Origin: Sphingopyxis witflariensis
Lineage (GTDB): Bacteria; Pseudomonadota; Alphaproteobacteria; Sphingomonadales; Sphingomonadaceae
DNA: 64,000 bases
NCBI RefSeq assembly: GCF_002205635.1
Contig: NZ_NISJ01000009.1
Coordinates: 112,771 to 176,770 of the forward strand
Direction of reading: 5' to 3'
Position numbers and translations under genes: made by a program. A model generated the notes under the pieces. The model made no database searches. It was not told the DNA's origin and was given only the letters and a program-made list of their open reading frames with translations. Below, in pieces: positions 37,346 through 46,374 of this stretch. Every line of letters starts with the position of its first letter. Within the stretch, counting starts at the first letter, position 1.

Positions 37346-37471
37346 ATGAAGATTCGCAACAGCCTGAAGTCGCTGAAGGACCGCCATCGTGACAACCGCG
37401 TGATCCGTCGTCGCGGCCGGACCTATGTGATCAACAAGACCAATCGCCGTTTCAAGGCGCGCCAGGGCTGA
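37346..37471 (+). CDS. rpmJ: 50S ribosomal protein L36, cysteine-free form
   Basis: The 41-residue protein reads [19 protein letters not shown], then [20 protein letters not shown] and QG. It lacks the zinc-binding Cys/His of the standard 38-residue L36, so it is the zinc-independent type. It is a stand-alone gene with its own likely promoter and terminator. Confidence 0.95.
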   Translation: MKIRNSLKSLKDRHRDNRVIRRRGRTYVINKTNRRFKARQG

Positions 37472-37481
37472 TGCTCCGGCG

Positions 37482-37508
37482 CGGGGTGGCTTCACCCCGT
37501 TTGCTTTT
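37482..37508 (+). terminator. Rho-independent terminator of rpmJ
   Basis: CGGGGTG and CACCCCG form a 7-bp stem with a GCTT loop, followed by TTTGCTTTT. It starts 11 bp after the rpmJ stop. Confidence 0.85.
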
Positions 37509-37568
37509 GATGACCAGCGTTACGCCGTCGGATGCTTCCGGCGGCGCTTTCGCGTGCGTGGAGTCCCT

Positions 37569-38183
37569 ATGATCAGCCGCAGCGTGATCTTCGATGTCGG
37601 CCGTGTCCTCTTCGACTGGGACCTGCGCTTTCTCTTTTCCAAGCTGATTGCCGATTCGGACGAGTTGGAAGCATTTGTGACGCATGTCGTCACGCCCCAA
37701 TGGCATTTCCAGCACGACGCCGGGCGCCCGCTTGCCGAGATGCTGCCCGAGCGCAAAGCCGAATTTCCGCAGCACGGCGCGTTGATTGACGCCTATGCGA
37801 CGCGGTTCAACGAAACCATCCCCGGCCCGGTCCCCGGCAGCCTTGAGCTGGTCGAGCGACTCGACGCGGCGGGCGTTGCCTTGTTCGCGATCACCAATTT
37901 CGGGCATGAATTTTGGGAGGGCTTTCGCCCGACCCAGCCGATCTTTGACCGCTTTCAGGATATCATTGTCTCGGGCACCGAGAAGATGATGAAGCCCGAC
38001 CCCGCCATCTACCGCCTCGCGATCGAACGATTCGGCATCGACCCTGCGGGCGCGCTGTTCATCGACGATGTCGCGGCGAATGTCGCGGGCGCCGAATCAC
38101 AGGGCATTGGTGGGCACCAGTTCCGCGATGCGGCGACGCTGGAGCGCGAACTGGTCGCGCGCGGATATTTGGTGGCGGGATGA
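37569..38183 (+). CDS. HAD-superfamily hydrolase, YihX-like
   Basis: The 204-residue protein starts MISRSVIFDVGRVLFDWDL. It has a DxG motif in place of the usual DxD, as in YihX-type HAD-IA phosphatases. FAITNFG is motif II, EKMMKPDPAIY the Lys motif and ALFIDDVAANV motif IV. The substrate is unknown, though YihX relatives hydrolyse sugar phosphates. GGAG lies 7 nt before the ATG at 37569, which is why it is preferred to the one at 37554. The stop overlaps the next gene (ATGA). Confidence 0.87.
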   Translation: MISRSVIFDVGRVLFDWDLRFLFSKLIADSDELEAFVTHVVTPQWHFQHDAGRPLAEMLPERKAEFPQHGALIDAYATRFNETIPGPVPGSLELVERLDAAGVALFAITNFGHEFWEGFRPTQPIFDRFQDIIVSGTEKMMKPDPAIYRLAIERFGIDPAGALFIDDVAANVAGAESQGIGGHQFRDAATLERELVARGYLVAG

Positions 38184-38521
38184 GCCGGGCCGATCGCCTC
38201 GAGCGCCTCGACGGCCGCCGTGAAGAGCTGGAAGCCGAGTATCGGCTCGCTCTGCTCGATGCCTTGCGCAAGACCGCGGCTGGCTCGTGGGGGCTGTTCG
38301 GGCACACGAAGGACCGCGCGATGCAGGCCAAATGGGCGCCGGTCGTCACCGATTTGTGCGACCGCGGCGCGGAAATCGACCAGTTGCGCGACCAGCTCGG
38401 CCTCGAGCCCTTTGCGCTGCACGAAGATTTTGAGGCGTCGCGCGGGCCGGTCCGGTCGAACGCTCCGGGTGAGCCCAAGCAGGCCAAGGCGTGGCTGGAG
38501 CAGCTCGGCGAGGATATTTAG
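38180..38521 (+). CDS. Hypothetical protein, charged and helical
   Basis: A 113-residue soluble protein starting MSRADRLERLDGRREELEAE. It has a coiled-coil-like start and a central GSWGLFGHTKDRAMQAKWAP, and no family was recognised. It overlaps the HAD gene stop by four bases, so it is probably translated with it. No signal or membrane segment is seen. Confidence 0.72.
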   Translation: MSRADRLERLDGRREELEAEYRLALLDALRKTAAGSWGLFGHTKDRAMQAKWAPVVTDLCDRGAEIDQLRDQLGLEPFALHEDFEASRGPVRSNAPGEPKQAKAWLEQLGEDI

Positions 38522-38572
38522 CCGAGCCCCGGCGCTGCAAGCGGCTTCGGCCGTGCGCGCTTGTGATGCTGC

Positions 38573-39013
38573 CTAGGCGAGCGAATCGAGGTCCTGCATG
38601 ACCTTTTCCGGATCGGTTTCATGCGCCAGAATCGGAAGATTGGCGCCATATTCCAATGTCATCAGGGGTCTATATCGCTCATAGCTATAGATGAGCGTTC
38701 CGCTGTGCTGCCGGTTGTCGGCCGGCGAGACATATTCGAATGATATTTTCATATCGCCCTTTACCGTCCGGTCGCGATAGGCGGGGTGGCTTGCCTGCAA
38801 CTTTTCGGCCTTGTCGCAAGGGAGGCTCTCACTCGTCATGGTCGTTTTGGAAAGCAGGCCGTCCTCCTCCGCATAGAGGTAGCATATGGCCTCGACGCCG
38901 GTCGCCGCCGCCATCACCGGCGTATAATTTATCGCCCGATTGAGCGCCGCCATTGAGAGGCTGATGAGCGGGACCGCCAGAAGGGCTGTAAAAAGCCAGG
39001 TTCGAAATGACAT
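38573..39013 (-). CDS. Hypothetical exported or membrane-anchored protein
   Basis: The 146-residue protein has an N-terminal hydrophobic segment (about residues 5-24, TWLFTALLAVPLISLSMAAL) that acts as a signal or anchor. The exported part contains two Cys (AICYLYAEED, SLPCDKAEK). No family was recognised. It is somewhat AT-richer than its neighbours. It converges with the preceding small gene. Confidence 0.7.
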   Translation of the reverse strand: MSFRTWLFTALLAVPLISLSMAALNRAINYTPVMAAATGVEAICYLYAEEDGLLSKTTMTSESLPCDKAEKLQASHPAYRDRTVKGDMKISFEYVSPADNRQHSGTLIYSYERYRPLMTLEYGANLPILAHETDPEKVMQDLDSLA

Positions 39014-39082
39014 GCTAACCCCCGTTCGATGGAACGGAGGCTAGCTGTCAGTGGTTAGATTTTCGTGAATGGAACCCGGGGC

Positions 39083-41260
39083 TTACTTCTCCACCCCCAG
39101 TTGTGTCAGCACGAAGGCAAACTCCTCGGCATCCTCGCGCAAGGCGCTCCAGCGGCCCGATTTCCCGGCGTGGCCCGCGCCCATATTGGTGCGCAGCAGC
39201 AGCGTCGCGTCGTTGGTGCGGGTGGCGCGGAGCTTGGCGACCCATTTGGCGGGTTCCCAATAGGTGACGCGTGGGTCGTTGAGCCCGGCCGACACCAGCA
39301 TCGGCGGATAGGCTTTTGCGGTGACATTGTCGTAGGGGCTGTACGACAGCATATAGTCGAACGCCGCCTTGTCGGTGACCGGATTGCCCCATTCGGGCCA
39401 TTCGCCCGGGGTCAGCGGCAGCGTTTCGTCGACCATCGTGTTGATGACGTCGACGAAGGGCACGCCTGCGAGCACCGCGCCCCATAGTTCGGGGGCTTCG
39501 TTATAGACCGCGCCCATCACCTGTCCGCCGGCCGAGCGACCCTCGATCGCAATCTTGCCCGCGCTGGTATATTTCTGCGCGATCAGGCCTTTGGCGACGT
39601 CGACGAAATCGTTGAAGCTGTTTTTGCGCTGGGTGGTCTTGCCCGCGAGATACCAGGCGCGGCCGAGGTCGTCGCCGCCACGGACATGCGCGATCGCATA
39701 GATCATCCCGCGATCGACGAGGCTGAGCCGCGTCGTCGAGAAGCCCGGCGGGACGCGGTAGCCGTAGCTGCCATAGACATAAAGGTGCATCGGCGCGCTG
39801 CCGTCGCGCGGGGTGCCCTTTTTATAGACGAGCGAGGTCGGAACCATCGTCCCGTCGCGGGCTTCGATATTTACCAGTTCGGTTACATATTGCGAGGCGT
39901 CATAACCCGAAGGGATTTCCTGCACCTTCAGCGTTTCGAGCTTTCCGGTTGCGATATCATAATCATAGACGGTGTCGGGGGTGACCATCGATTCATAGTC
40001 GAGGCGGAGCTTGTCCTGATGATATTCGGGATTGTCGCCGAGCCCCGCGACATAAGTCGCCTCGGGGAACGGGATCCGGCCTGCGGTCAGCGGCGCGTTA
40101 TAGTGGCGCAGATCGACCTGATCGAGACCGTTTTCGCGCGTTTCGAGGACGAAATAGTCGCGGAAGATCGCGAGGCCGGTGATGTAGGTCGAATCGGAGC
40201 CGGGGATCAGCGTCGTCCACGCATCGGGCTTGGCGAGGCTGGCAGTTGCGACGCGGAAATTGGCGTGATCGTCGTTGGTGTGGATGTAGAGCGTCTTCTC
40301 GCGGACATCGACGCTATATTCGCGGCCTTTCTGGCGCGGCGACACCATGACGGGTTTAGCGAGCGGATTGTCGGCGGGGAGCAGGCGCACCTCGCTCGTT
40401 TCATTGTCGCCGGTCGCAATGACGATCCATTTGTCGTCGGCGGTCTTGCCGATCCCGACCCCGAAACCGATGTCGGGTTCCTGGTAGAGCAATTTGTCGT
40501 CGCTGAGCGGGGTGCCGAGGACGTGCAGCCGCGCATTGTCGGTGCGCCAATTCTCGTTCGCGAGGCCATAGAGGATCGCATCATTGCCCGCGGTCCACAC
40601 CAGCGACGACAAAGTGCCGGGGATGACATCGGGCAGCATCGCGCCGGTTTCGAGGTCGCGCACGCGCACCTCGAAGCGTTCGGAGCCATTGTCGTCGAAC
40701 GAATAGGCCATCAGCTTGCCGTTCGGGCTGATCGACAGTTCGGACAGGCGGAAATATTCCTTGTCCTTTGCCATCGCGACCTCGTCGAGGATCAGGACGG
40801 CGTCACCGCCGGCGGCGGGCCTCCGATACCATTTCTTATATTCGGCGCCCTCTTCATATTCGACCCAATAGATCCAGTCGCCGTCCTTCTGCGGCACGCT
40901 CGAATCGGCTTCCTTGATCCGGCCCTTCATCTCCTGAAACAGCGTTTCCACCAGCGCGGCGTGCGGCTTCATGGCCGCGTCGAAATAGGCGTTTTCGGCT
41001 TTCACATAGTCGAGGACATCCTTGTCATCGATCACCGGATAGCTTTCGTCGCGCAGCCAGTGCCAGGGATCGGAAAGTGTCTTGCCGTGCAGGGTCGTCT
41101 GATGCGGGCGCTGCTCGGCAACCGGTGCGGCGGGCTGCGCGGGGGTCGTGCTGGTCAATATGGGGTCTTTCTCTTTGGCAGATAGCGCGGGGGCAGAGAG
41201 GGCAGGCGATGCGACAAGCGGGGTGGCAATTGCCGCCCAAAACATCCAAATAGTGCGCAT
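39083..41260 (-). CDS. ptrB: Oligopeptidase B-type serine peptidase (S9A), exported
   Basis: The family cleaves short peptides after basic residues. The 725-residue precursor has a signal peptide (MRTIWMFWAAIATPLVASPA), a beta-propeller region, and the catalytic domain with EGRSAGGQVMG (Ser576) and the later LVSAGLNDPRVTYWEP (Asp) and MGAGHAGKSGRW (His) motifs. The ATG at 41260 is chosen because it gives the signal peptide directly; one at 41281 adds seven residues. The export signal suggests a periplasmic location. It is divergent from the aminopeptidase P gene. Confidence 0.9.
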   Translation of the reverse strand: MRTIWMFWAAIATPLVASPALSAPALSAKEKDPILTSTTPAQPAAPVAEQRPHQTTLHGKTLSDPWHWLRDESYPVIDDKDVLDYVKAENAYFDAAMKPHAALVETLFQEMKGRIKEADSSVPQKDGDWIYWVEYEEGAEYKKWYRRPAAGGDAVLILDEVAMAKDKEYFRLSELSISPNGKLMAYSFDDNGSERFEVRVRDLETGAMLPDVIPGTLSSLVWTAGNDAILYGLANENWRTDNARLHVLGTPLSDDKLLYQEPDIGFGVGIGKTADDKWIVIATGDNETSEVRLLPADNPLAKPVMVSPRQKGREYSVDVREKTLYIHTNDDHANFRVATASLAKPDAWTTLIPGSDSTYITGLAIFRDYFVLETRENGLDQVDLRHYNAPLTAGRIPFPEATYVAGLGDNPEYHQDKLRLDYESMVTPDTVYDYDIATGKLETLKVQEIPSGYDASQYVTELVNIEARDGTMVPTSLVYKKGTPRDGSAPMHLYVYGSYGYRVPPGFSTTRLSLVDRGMIYAIAHVRGGDDLGRAWYLAGKTTQRKNSFNDFVDVAKGLIAQKYTSAGKIAIEGRSAGGQVMGAVYNEAPELWGAVLAGVPFVDVINTMVDETLPLTPGEWPEWGNPVTDKAAFDYMLSYSPYDNVTAKAYPPMLVSAGLNDPRVTYWEPAKWVAKLRATRTNDATLLLRTNMGAGHAGKSGRWSALREDAEEFAFVLTQLGVEK

Positions 41261-41328
41261 CACAAAATATTCCCGCAGCATCGCCCATATGGGCGGGTTC
41301 GCCGCGATGTAGGAACAAGGAAGCGCAT

Positions 41329-43167
41329 ATGTCTACCCCCCGGTCCAGCGCCGTCCACGCCGAACGCCTCGCCCGCCTGCGCGCCGAGCTGAAGGCGCTG
41401 GGTCTCGACGGTTTCGTCGTGCCGATCAGCGACGAGCATATGAGCGAATATGTCGGCGAATATGCGCAGCGCATGGCGTGGCTGACCGGCTTTGGCGGGT
41501 CGGCGGGGACCGCGGCGGTGCTGCCCGAAAAGGCGGCGGTGTTTATCGACGGGCGCTATACGGTGCAGGTCCGCGATCAGGTCGACGGCTCGCTGTTCGA
41601 CTATGTCGGCGTGCCGCAGTCGAGCGTCGCCGAATGGCTGGGGACGAACGTCGGCGCCGGGCAGAAGATCGGCTTCGACCCATGGCTGCATGGCATCGAC
41701 TGGGCGCGCGGGCTTGGCCATGCGCTGAAGGCGAAGGGCGCGCAGCTGGTCGCGGTCGATGCCAATCCGCTCGACGCGGCGTGGGACGACCAGCCGGCGC
41801 CGAGCGACGCGCCGGTCGCCGTTCATGACGCCAGGCTCGCCGGTCAAAGCGCGGTCGACAAGCGCGCGGGGATCGCCGACTGGCTGAGGGCGAAGGGGCT
41901 CGACACGACGGTGATGACCGCGCTCGATTCGCTTGCATGGACCTTCAACATCCGCGGGTCGGACGTCAGCCACACGCCGGTGGGGCTGGCCTTTGCCTTG
42001 CTCCACGCCGATGCGACCGCCGATCTGTTCATCGCGCCCGAAAAAATCACCGACGCGGTGCGCGCGCATCTGGGCAATAGCGTCCGCATCCATGATCGTA
42101 GTGCGTTTGAGGCCGCGCTGGCGGGCCTCAAGGACAAGAAGGTTGCGGTCGATCCCGACCGTGCGGTCGCAGCGATCTTTACTGCGCTGGAAGCCGCGGG
42201 TGCCAAGATCGAACGCCACCGCGATCCCGCGGTGCTGCCCAAGGCGATCAAGAATGACGTCGAATTAAATGGCACGCGCGCGGCGCATGTCCGCGACGGT
42301 GTCGCGGTGTCGCGCTTTTTGCAGTGGATGGAAAAGGTTGCGCCGCAGGGCGGGCTCAACGAACTGGGCGCGGCGGCGAAGCTGCGCGAGTTCCGCGAGG
42401 AAGGCGGCGGACTCGTCGATCTGAGCTTCGACACCATTTCGGCCGCAGGGCCGAACGGCGCGCTGCCGCATTATAAGGTCGACGAGACCACCAACCGCGC
42501 GATCGAGACCGGCACGCTCTATCTGGTCGATTCGGGCGGGCAATATGCCGACGGCACCACCGACATCACGCGCACAATCGCGATCGGCGCGCCGACCGCC
42601 GAAATGCGCCGCCGCTTCACGCAGGTTTTGAAGGGCCATATCGCGCTGGCGATGGCGCGCTTTCCCAAGGGGACGCGCGGCAGCCAGCTCGACATTCTCG
42701 CGCGCCAATATCTGTGGGCCGACGGGGTCGATTATGCCCATGGCACCGGGCATGGCGTCGGCGCCTATCTGGCGGTCCATGAAGGGCCGCAGCGCATCGC
42801 CAAGCCGGCGGGCGGACAGGCGGGCACCGAGGAAGCGCTGCATGCGGGGATGATCCTGTCGAACGAGCCCGGCTATTATAAGGCGGGGGCATTCGGCATC
42901 CGGATCGAGAATCTGGTGATCGTGGTGCCGATGAAGATCGACGGCGCCGAGGAAGATATGCTGGGGTTCGAGACGATCACCTTCGCGCCGATTGCGCAGA
43001 ATCTGATCGAAGGCGCGCTGCTGTCGCCCGCCGAGGCCGACTGGCTCGACGCCTATCATGCCCAGGTGCTCGAAAAGCTGGGTCCGGGGATGGAGGGGGC
43101 CGACCGCGACTGGCTCACCGCCGCCTGCGCGCCGGTCGACCGCGCGCCCGCCGCGCTTGCGGCCTGA
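41329..43167 (+). CDS. Xaa-Pro aminopeptidase (aminopeptidase P family, M24B)
   Basis: It removes N-terminal residues before proline. The 612-residue, two-domain protein has creatinase-type N-terminal regions. The dinuclear metal site residues are seen in LVDSGGQYADGTTDITRTI (two Asp), HGTGHGVGAYLAVHEGP (His), LSNEPGYYKAGAFGIRIENL (two Glu). The length matches the long, three-domain type found in alphaproteobacteria. No signal peptide is visible. The divergent oligopeptidase gene next to it suggests a peptide-degradation pairing. Confidence 0.93.
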   Translation: MSTPRSSAVHAERLARLRAELKALGLDGFVVPISDEHMSEYVGEYAQRMAWLTGFGGSAGTAAVLPEKAAVFIDGRYTVQVRDQVDGSLFDYVGVPQSSVAEWLGTNVGAGQKIGFDPWLHGIDWARGLGHALKAKGAQLVAVDANPLDAAWDDQPAPSDAPVAVHDARLAGQSAVDKRAGIADWLRAKGLDTTVMTALDSLAWTFNIRGSDVSHTPVGLAFALLHADATADLFIAPEKITDAVRAHLGNSVRIHDRSAFEAALAGLKDKKVAVDPDRAVAAIFTALEAAGAKIERHRDPAVLPKAIKNDVELNGTRAAHVRDGVAVSRFLQWMEKVAPQGGLNELGAAAKLREFREEGGGLVDLSFDTISAAGPNGALPHYKVDETTNRAIETGTLYLVDSGGQYADGTTDITRTIAIGAPTAEMRRRFTQVLKGHIALAMARFPKGTRGSQLDILARQYLWADGVDYAHGTGHGVGAYLAVHEGPQRIAKPAGGQAGTEEALHAGMILSNEPGYYKAGAFGIRIENLVIVVPMKIDGAEEDMLGFETITFAPIAQNLIEGALLSPAEADWLDAYHAQVLEKLGPGMEGADRDWLTAACAPVDRAPAALAA

Positions 43168-43179
43168 GGCGCGCTGAAC

Positions 43180-43641
43180 ATGGACCGCGCCAACTGGGAT
43201 GTGCCGCTAGAGGATTTCCGCGTTCATGAGACGGTGCGGGTGCGCTTCAACGAGATCGACGGGCAGAATATCGTCTTCAACGCCCATTATCTGGCCTATG
43301 CCGATATCGGGGTGACCGAATATTTTCGTGCGCTGGGCGAGGGGCAGCCCGGCGCCTTCTTTCACCAATATGGTACAGATATTCGCGAAGCGCATTGCGA
43401 AATCGATTATCATGGCCCGGCGCGGCTCGATGAGCTGATCACCATCGCGGCGCGGATCAGCCGTTTCGAGCGCGATAGCTTCACGCTGCATTGCGGGATA
43501 TTTCGCGGCGAAGAGCGGCTGACCGATATCGAGATCAGCTATGCCCACCTCGACCTCGACAGCGGCGGCGCGACTGCGTTGCCGGGCAGCTTCATCGCCG
43601 AAGTGCGGCGATTCGAAAAAACCCTGCCGATTCAGGCATAA
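43180..43641 (+). CDS. Acyl-CoA thioesterase of the hotdog fold (4HBT/YbgC type)
   Basis: The 153-residue protein has the hotdog core VRVRFNEIDGQNIVFNAHYL (Asp in the position of the YbgC/4HBT catalytic residue), then YADIGVTEYFRALGE and HCEIDYHGPARLDELITIA. Such enzymes hydrolyse acyl-CoA thioesters, and chain preference is unknown. It lies 12 bp after the aminopeptidase gene. A strong hairpin follows about 60 bp later. Confidence 0.88.
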   Translation: MDRANWDVPLEDFRVHETVRVRFNEIDGQNIVFNAHYLAYADIGVTEYFRALGEGQPGAFFHQYGTDIREAHCEIDYHGPARLDELITIAARISRFERDSFTLHCGIFRGEERLTDIEISYAHLDLDSGGATALPGSFIAEVRRFEKTLPIQA

Positions 43642-43701
43642 ATCGCCGCTTTCGGCGGGGGAAGCGATCTGCTCGCTGTATTCGCCGAGGGCGAAAAAAA
43701 A

Positions 43702-43723
43702 GGGCCGCCCCGAAGGGCGGCCC
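43702..43723. terminator. Perfect 9-bp terminator hairpin, strongest for the minus strand
   Basis: GGGCCGCCC-CGAA-GGGCGGCCC is perfect. On the plus strand it is followed by GTAAAAGTTTT, a weak tail. On the minus strand it is followed by a run of eight T's, which is the textbook form. Plus-strand genes flank it on both sides, so the minus-strand strength is unexplained. Confidence 0.8.
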
Positions 43724-43759
43724 GTAAAAGTTTTGGGAGAGGATGCCTAAAAGGCAAGT

Positions 43760-43895
43760 GTCTTATTGCAGCGCACCATAAATTGTGCAACTGCGAAATG
43801 AACATCTGTAGTTGCAAAATTTGCAATCGTTTCGCAAACCGCAATCATCTGCTGCAATCTTCTGCCCCTCGCAAAATGACGCGACATCGCCTAAA
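43760..43895. promoter_or_regulatory. AT-rich region with iterated TTGC/GCAA motifs
   Basis: Across about 135 bp the words TTGCAG, TGTGCAACTGCGAA, GTTGCAAAATTTGCAA (43811-43826), TTCGCAAACCGCAA, CTGCTGCAAT and CTCGCAAAA recur about eight times. The central one is a perfect palindrome (TTGCAAAATTTGCAA). TGC-N3-GCA-like arrangements resemble PhaR/AniA operators. The next plus-strand gene is 43904. Confidence 0.4.
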
Positions 43896-43903
43896 TTGGG
43901 GCG

Positions 43904-44386
43904 ATGAAGATGATGAGCACTGTCGATGTCACGGGCGGCCTGTCCGATTTCTGGGACTATATCCGTCAGCCGCGCCCGCACCGCTGGGCGGTCTGGGGCG
44001 TCGCGGTGGCGCTGCCGATCTTCATTTTCTATGGCTTTTCCAAATATCTGATCCCGCACGAAGAGCCCAAGCGGCAGATTATCTATTTCGAAAACTGGAC
44101 CCAGGATCGCAGCGTCGAGGAAATTCGCGCCGACTGGGTTGCGCGCGCGAAGGCGACGACGCTCCACAATGCAGAGAAGCGCGCCGAATATCAGCGGCTG
44201 GCCGACATGATGGGGGTCGAATATGATTCGGCCGAGGCCGACCAGGTGACGCGCGAGACGCTGGGCGACGAGGCCGCGCTGGCGGCGAAGAAAAAGCCCG
44301 AACCGCCGAAGCGCTCGACGATCGCCGAACGCGCCGCGCGCGGGGCGCAAGCCGCCCCGGCCGCGACACCGGCGACCGACCGCTAA
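43904..44386 (+). CDS. Hypothetical protein with one transmembrane segment
   Basis: The 160-residue protein starts MKMMSTVDVTGGLSDFWDYI. It has a hydrophobic helix at about residues 30-49 (WAVWGVAVALPIFIFYGFS), a following charged region and an Ala/Pro/Lys-rich tail. No family was recognised. It is 7 bp before ribD, so it probably shares that transcript. It may be anchored in the inner membrane with the C-terminal part in the periplasm, but orientation is not certain. Confidence 0.72.
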   Translation: MKMMSTVDVTGGLSDFWDYIRQPRPHRWAVWGVAVALPIFIFYGFSKYLIPHEEPKRQIIYFENWTQDRSVEEIRADWVARAKATTLHNAEKRAEYQRLADMMGVEYDSAEADQVTRETLGDEAALAAKKKPEPPKRSTIAERAARGAQAAPAATPATDR

Positions 44387-44392
44387 GCCCGG

Positions 44393-45376
44393 ATGCAACG
44401 CCCGCCCGCCGACACCGACTGGATGGCCGTCGCCATCGCGTTGTCGGAGCGTGGCCGCCCGGCATCGGCACCCAATCCCAATGTTGGTTGCGTGATAATT
44501 TCCGAAGGCCGTGTCGTCGGGCGCGGCTGGACCCAGAACGGCGGCCGCCCGCATGCCGAGGCGATGGCGCTCGCCGCCGCAGACGATGCAGCGCGGGGGG
44601 CGACCGCCTATGTCAGCCTTGAACCCTGCGCCCACGCCAGCCCGCGTGGAAACTGCTGCACCGACGCGCTGATCGCGGCGGGCATCGCGCGCGTCGTCGT
44701 CGCGGTGCAGGACCCGGACCCGCGGACCAATGGCGCAGGCATCGCGCGGCTGCGCGCCGCCGGGCTTGAAGTGATCGAAGGTGTGCTGGCCGCTGACGCA
44801 CGCGCGGCGATGGCGCCCTGGTGGTCGCGCGCCACGCGTGGGCGGGCGTTTGTGACGCTGAAGCTCGCAACCTCGCTTGATGGCTGCATCGCGCTCGCCG
44901 ACGGGACGAGCCGCTGGATCACCGGTGACCGTGCGCGGGCGCATGGTCATCTGGAGCGAGCGCGGCATCAGGCGATTCTCGTCGGGCGGGGGACGCTCGA
45001 TGCCGACGCGCCAAAGCTCGATGTGCGGCTGGCGGGCCTGGAACAGCGCAGCCCGCAGCGATTGCTCCTCACGCGAGGCGCGGCGCCCGAAGGCTGGACC
45101 GCCGTGGCATCCCCCGAATCGCTCGATTCGCTGGTCGGTGTCGATTCGGTGCTGGTCGAGGGCGGCGCCGGCGCGGCGTCGGCTTTCCTAGCCGCCGACC
45201 GCGCCGACCGCCTGCTCCTCTATCGCGCGCCGATCCTGATTGGCGGCGGCCGTCCCGCGCTTGGCGACATGGGTTTGACCGATCTGGCCGACGCGCACGG
45301 GCGCTGGCGCCGCACCGACAGCCGCCAGCTTGGCAGCGACCAGCTCGACGTCTACGAGCGGGTCAGAGAAGGATAA
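44393..45376 (+). CDS. ribD: Riboflavin biosynthesis deaminase/reductase RibD
   Basis: Bifunctional enzyme that deaminates and then reduces the pyrimidine product of GTP cyclohydrolase II. The 327-residue protein has the zinc deaminase motif PHAEAMAL with PCAHASPRGNCCTDALI in the first half. The reductase half has FVTLKLATSLDGCIALADGT and the motifs ILVGRGTLDADAPKL and VEGGAGAASAFLA. It is 9 bp before ribE. Confidence 0.95.
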   Translation: MQRPPADTDWMAVAIALSERGRPASAPNPNVGCVIISEGRVVGRGWTQNGGRPHAEAMALAAADDAARGATAYVSLEPCAHASPRGNCCTDALIAAGIARVVVAVQDPDPRTNGAGIARLRAAGLEVIEGVLAADARAAMAPWWSRATRGRAFVTLKLATSLDGCIALADGTSRWITGDRARAHGHLERARHQAILVGRGTLDADAPKLDVRLAGLEQRSPQRLLLTRGAAPEGWTAVASPESLDSLVGVDSVLVEGGAGAASAFLAADRADRLLLYRAPILIGGGRPALGDMGLTDLADAHGRWRRTDSRQLGSDQLDVYERVREG

Positions 45377-45385
45377 GCACCCCAT

Positions 45386-46000
45386 ATGTTCACCGGCATC
45401 ATCACCGACATTGGCACCATCCGCAGCCGCGAGGATCGCGGCGACACGCGGCTGATCATCGGCACCGTCTATGACACGGGCACGATCGACCTTGGCGCGT
45501 CGATCGCCTGTTCGGGCGCGTGCCTGACCGTCGTCGACAAGGGCGCCGACGAGGCCGGTCCCTGGTTCGCGATCGATGCGAGCGCCGAAACGCTGGCCTG
45601 CACCGCGCCGGGCATGTGGGATGCGGGCCGCCGCCTCAACCTCGAACGCGCGCTGAAGGTCGGCGACGAGTTGGGCGGACATATCGTCACGGGTCATGTC
45701 GATGCGGTGGGCAAGGTCGTGTCGGTCGTCCCGGTCGGCGACAGCGTCACCGTCACCATCGCCGCGCCCGCGACGCTGGCGGCGCATATCGCGCCCAAGG
45801 GCTCGATCACCGTCGACGGCGTCTCGCTGACGGTCAACGACGTGACCGACCAGCCAAGCGGCGAGGCGCATTTCACGCTCAACATCATCCCGCACACGCA
45901 GGCGATGACGACCCTCGACGAGGCGGCGGCGGGGCGCCCGGTCAATCTGGAGATTGATATTCTCGCGCGTTATCTCGCGCGGATGCAGGCGCGGGGATGA
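45386..46000 (+). CDS. ribE: Riboflavin synthase, alpha subunit type
   Basis: It dismutates two 6,7-dimethyl-8-ribityllumazine molecules to riboflavin. The 204-residue protein starts MFTGIITDIGTI and has two lumazine-binding repeats, with the second starting near GGHIVTGHVDAVGKV and including GVSLTVNDV. The stop overlaps the next gene (ATGA). Confidence 0.96.
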   Translation: MFTGIITDIGTIRSREDRGDTRLIIGTVYDTGTIDLGASIACSGACLTVVDKGADEAGPWFAIDASAETLACTAPGMWDAGRRLNLERALKVGDELGGHIVTGHVDAVGKVVSVVPVGDSVTVTIAAPATLAAHIAPKGSITVDGVSLTVNDVTDQPSGEAHFTLNIIPHTQAMTTLDEAAAGRPVNLEIDILARYLARMQARG

Positions 46001-46356
46001 TGGCAGGGGACGCCCCCCGCCTGCCACTTGGGTGGGTGCGCTATGCGGCATGGATATGCGTTGTCGTCGCGGTAGCGGCTTTCTATTCCCCGCGCCGCGA
46101 TTTCGACCTGCTGTCCGCCGCTTCGATCGCCGCGCTGATTCTCTTTGCTATTGCGCTTCCGCATGTCGAGAAGACCCCGCGCCCGCTGAAAAACTATCTG
46201 CGCGCCGGACTTGGGGTGGCTGCGCTCGCACTGGTTCTGATCGCGATGCCATTGCTGATGGGCGCCGAGCTATGGCTCGGCCTGATCCTCTGGGCGGGAC
46301 TTTCAACTGCGCTGCTCGCGTGGGTATATTTTTACGAGCGCACCGAACCGCGCTGA
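45997..46356 (+). CDS. Hypothetical membrane protein, about three to four helices
   Basis: The 119-residue protein overlaps the ribE stop by four bases. It has hydrophobic segments at about 14-30 (RYAAWICVVVAVAAFYS), 39-55 (AASIAALILFAIALP) and 70-112 (AGLGVAALALVLIAMPLLMG and LWLGLILWAGLSTALLAWVY). No family was recognised. Translational coupling to ribE suggests co-expression with riboflavin synthesis. Confidence 0.75.
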   Translation: MMAGDAPRLPLGWVRYAAWICVVVAVAAFYSPRRDFDLLSAASIAALILFAIALPHVEKTPRPLKNYLRAGLGVAALALVLIAMPLLMGAELWLGLILWAGLSTALLAWVYFYERTEPR

Positions 46357-46374
46357 CCGCGCCTAGCCCTCGTT

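Noticed and set aside
43760..43895. Replication origin
   Set aside because: No dnaA, hemE or parAB neighbours and no DnaA boxes; the TTGC words are not the DnaA consensus.
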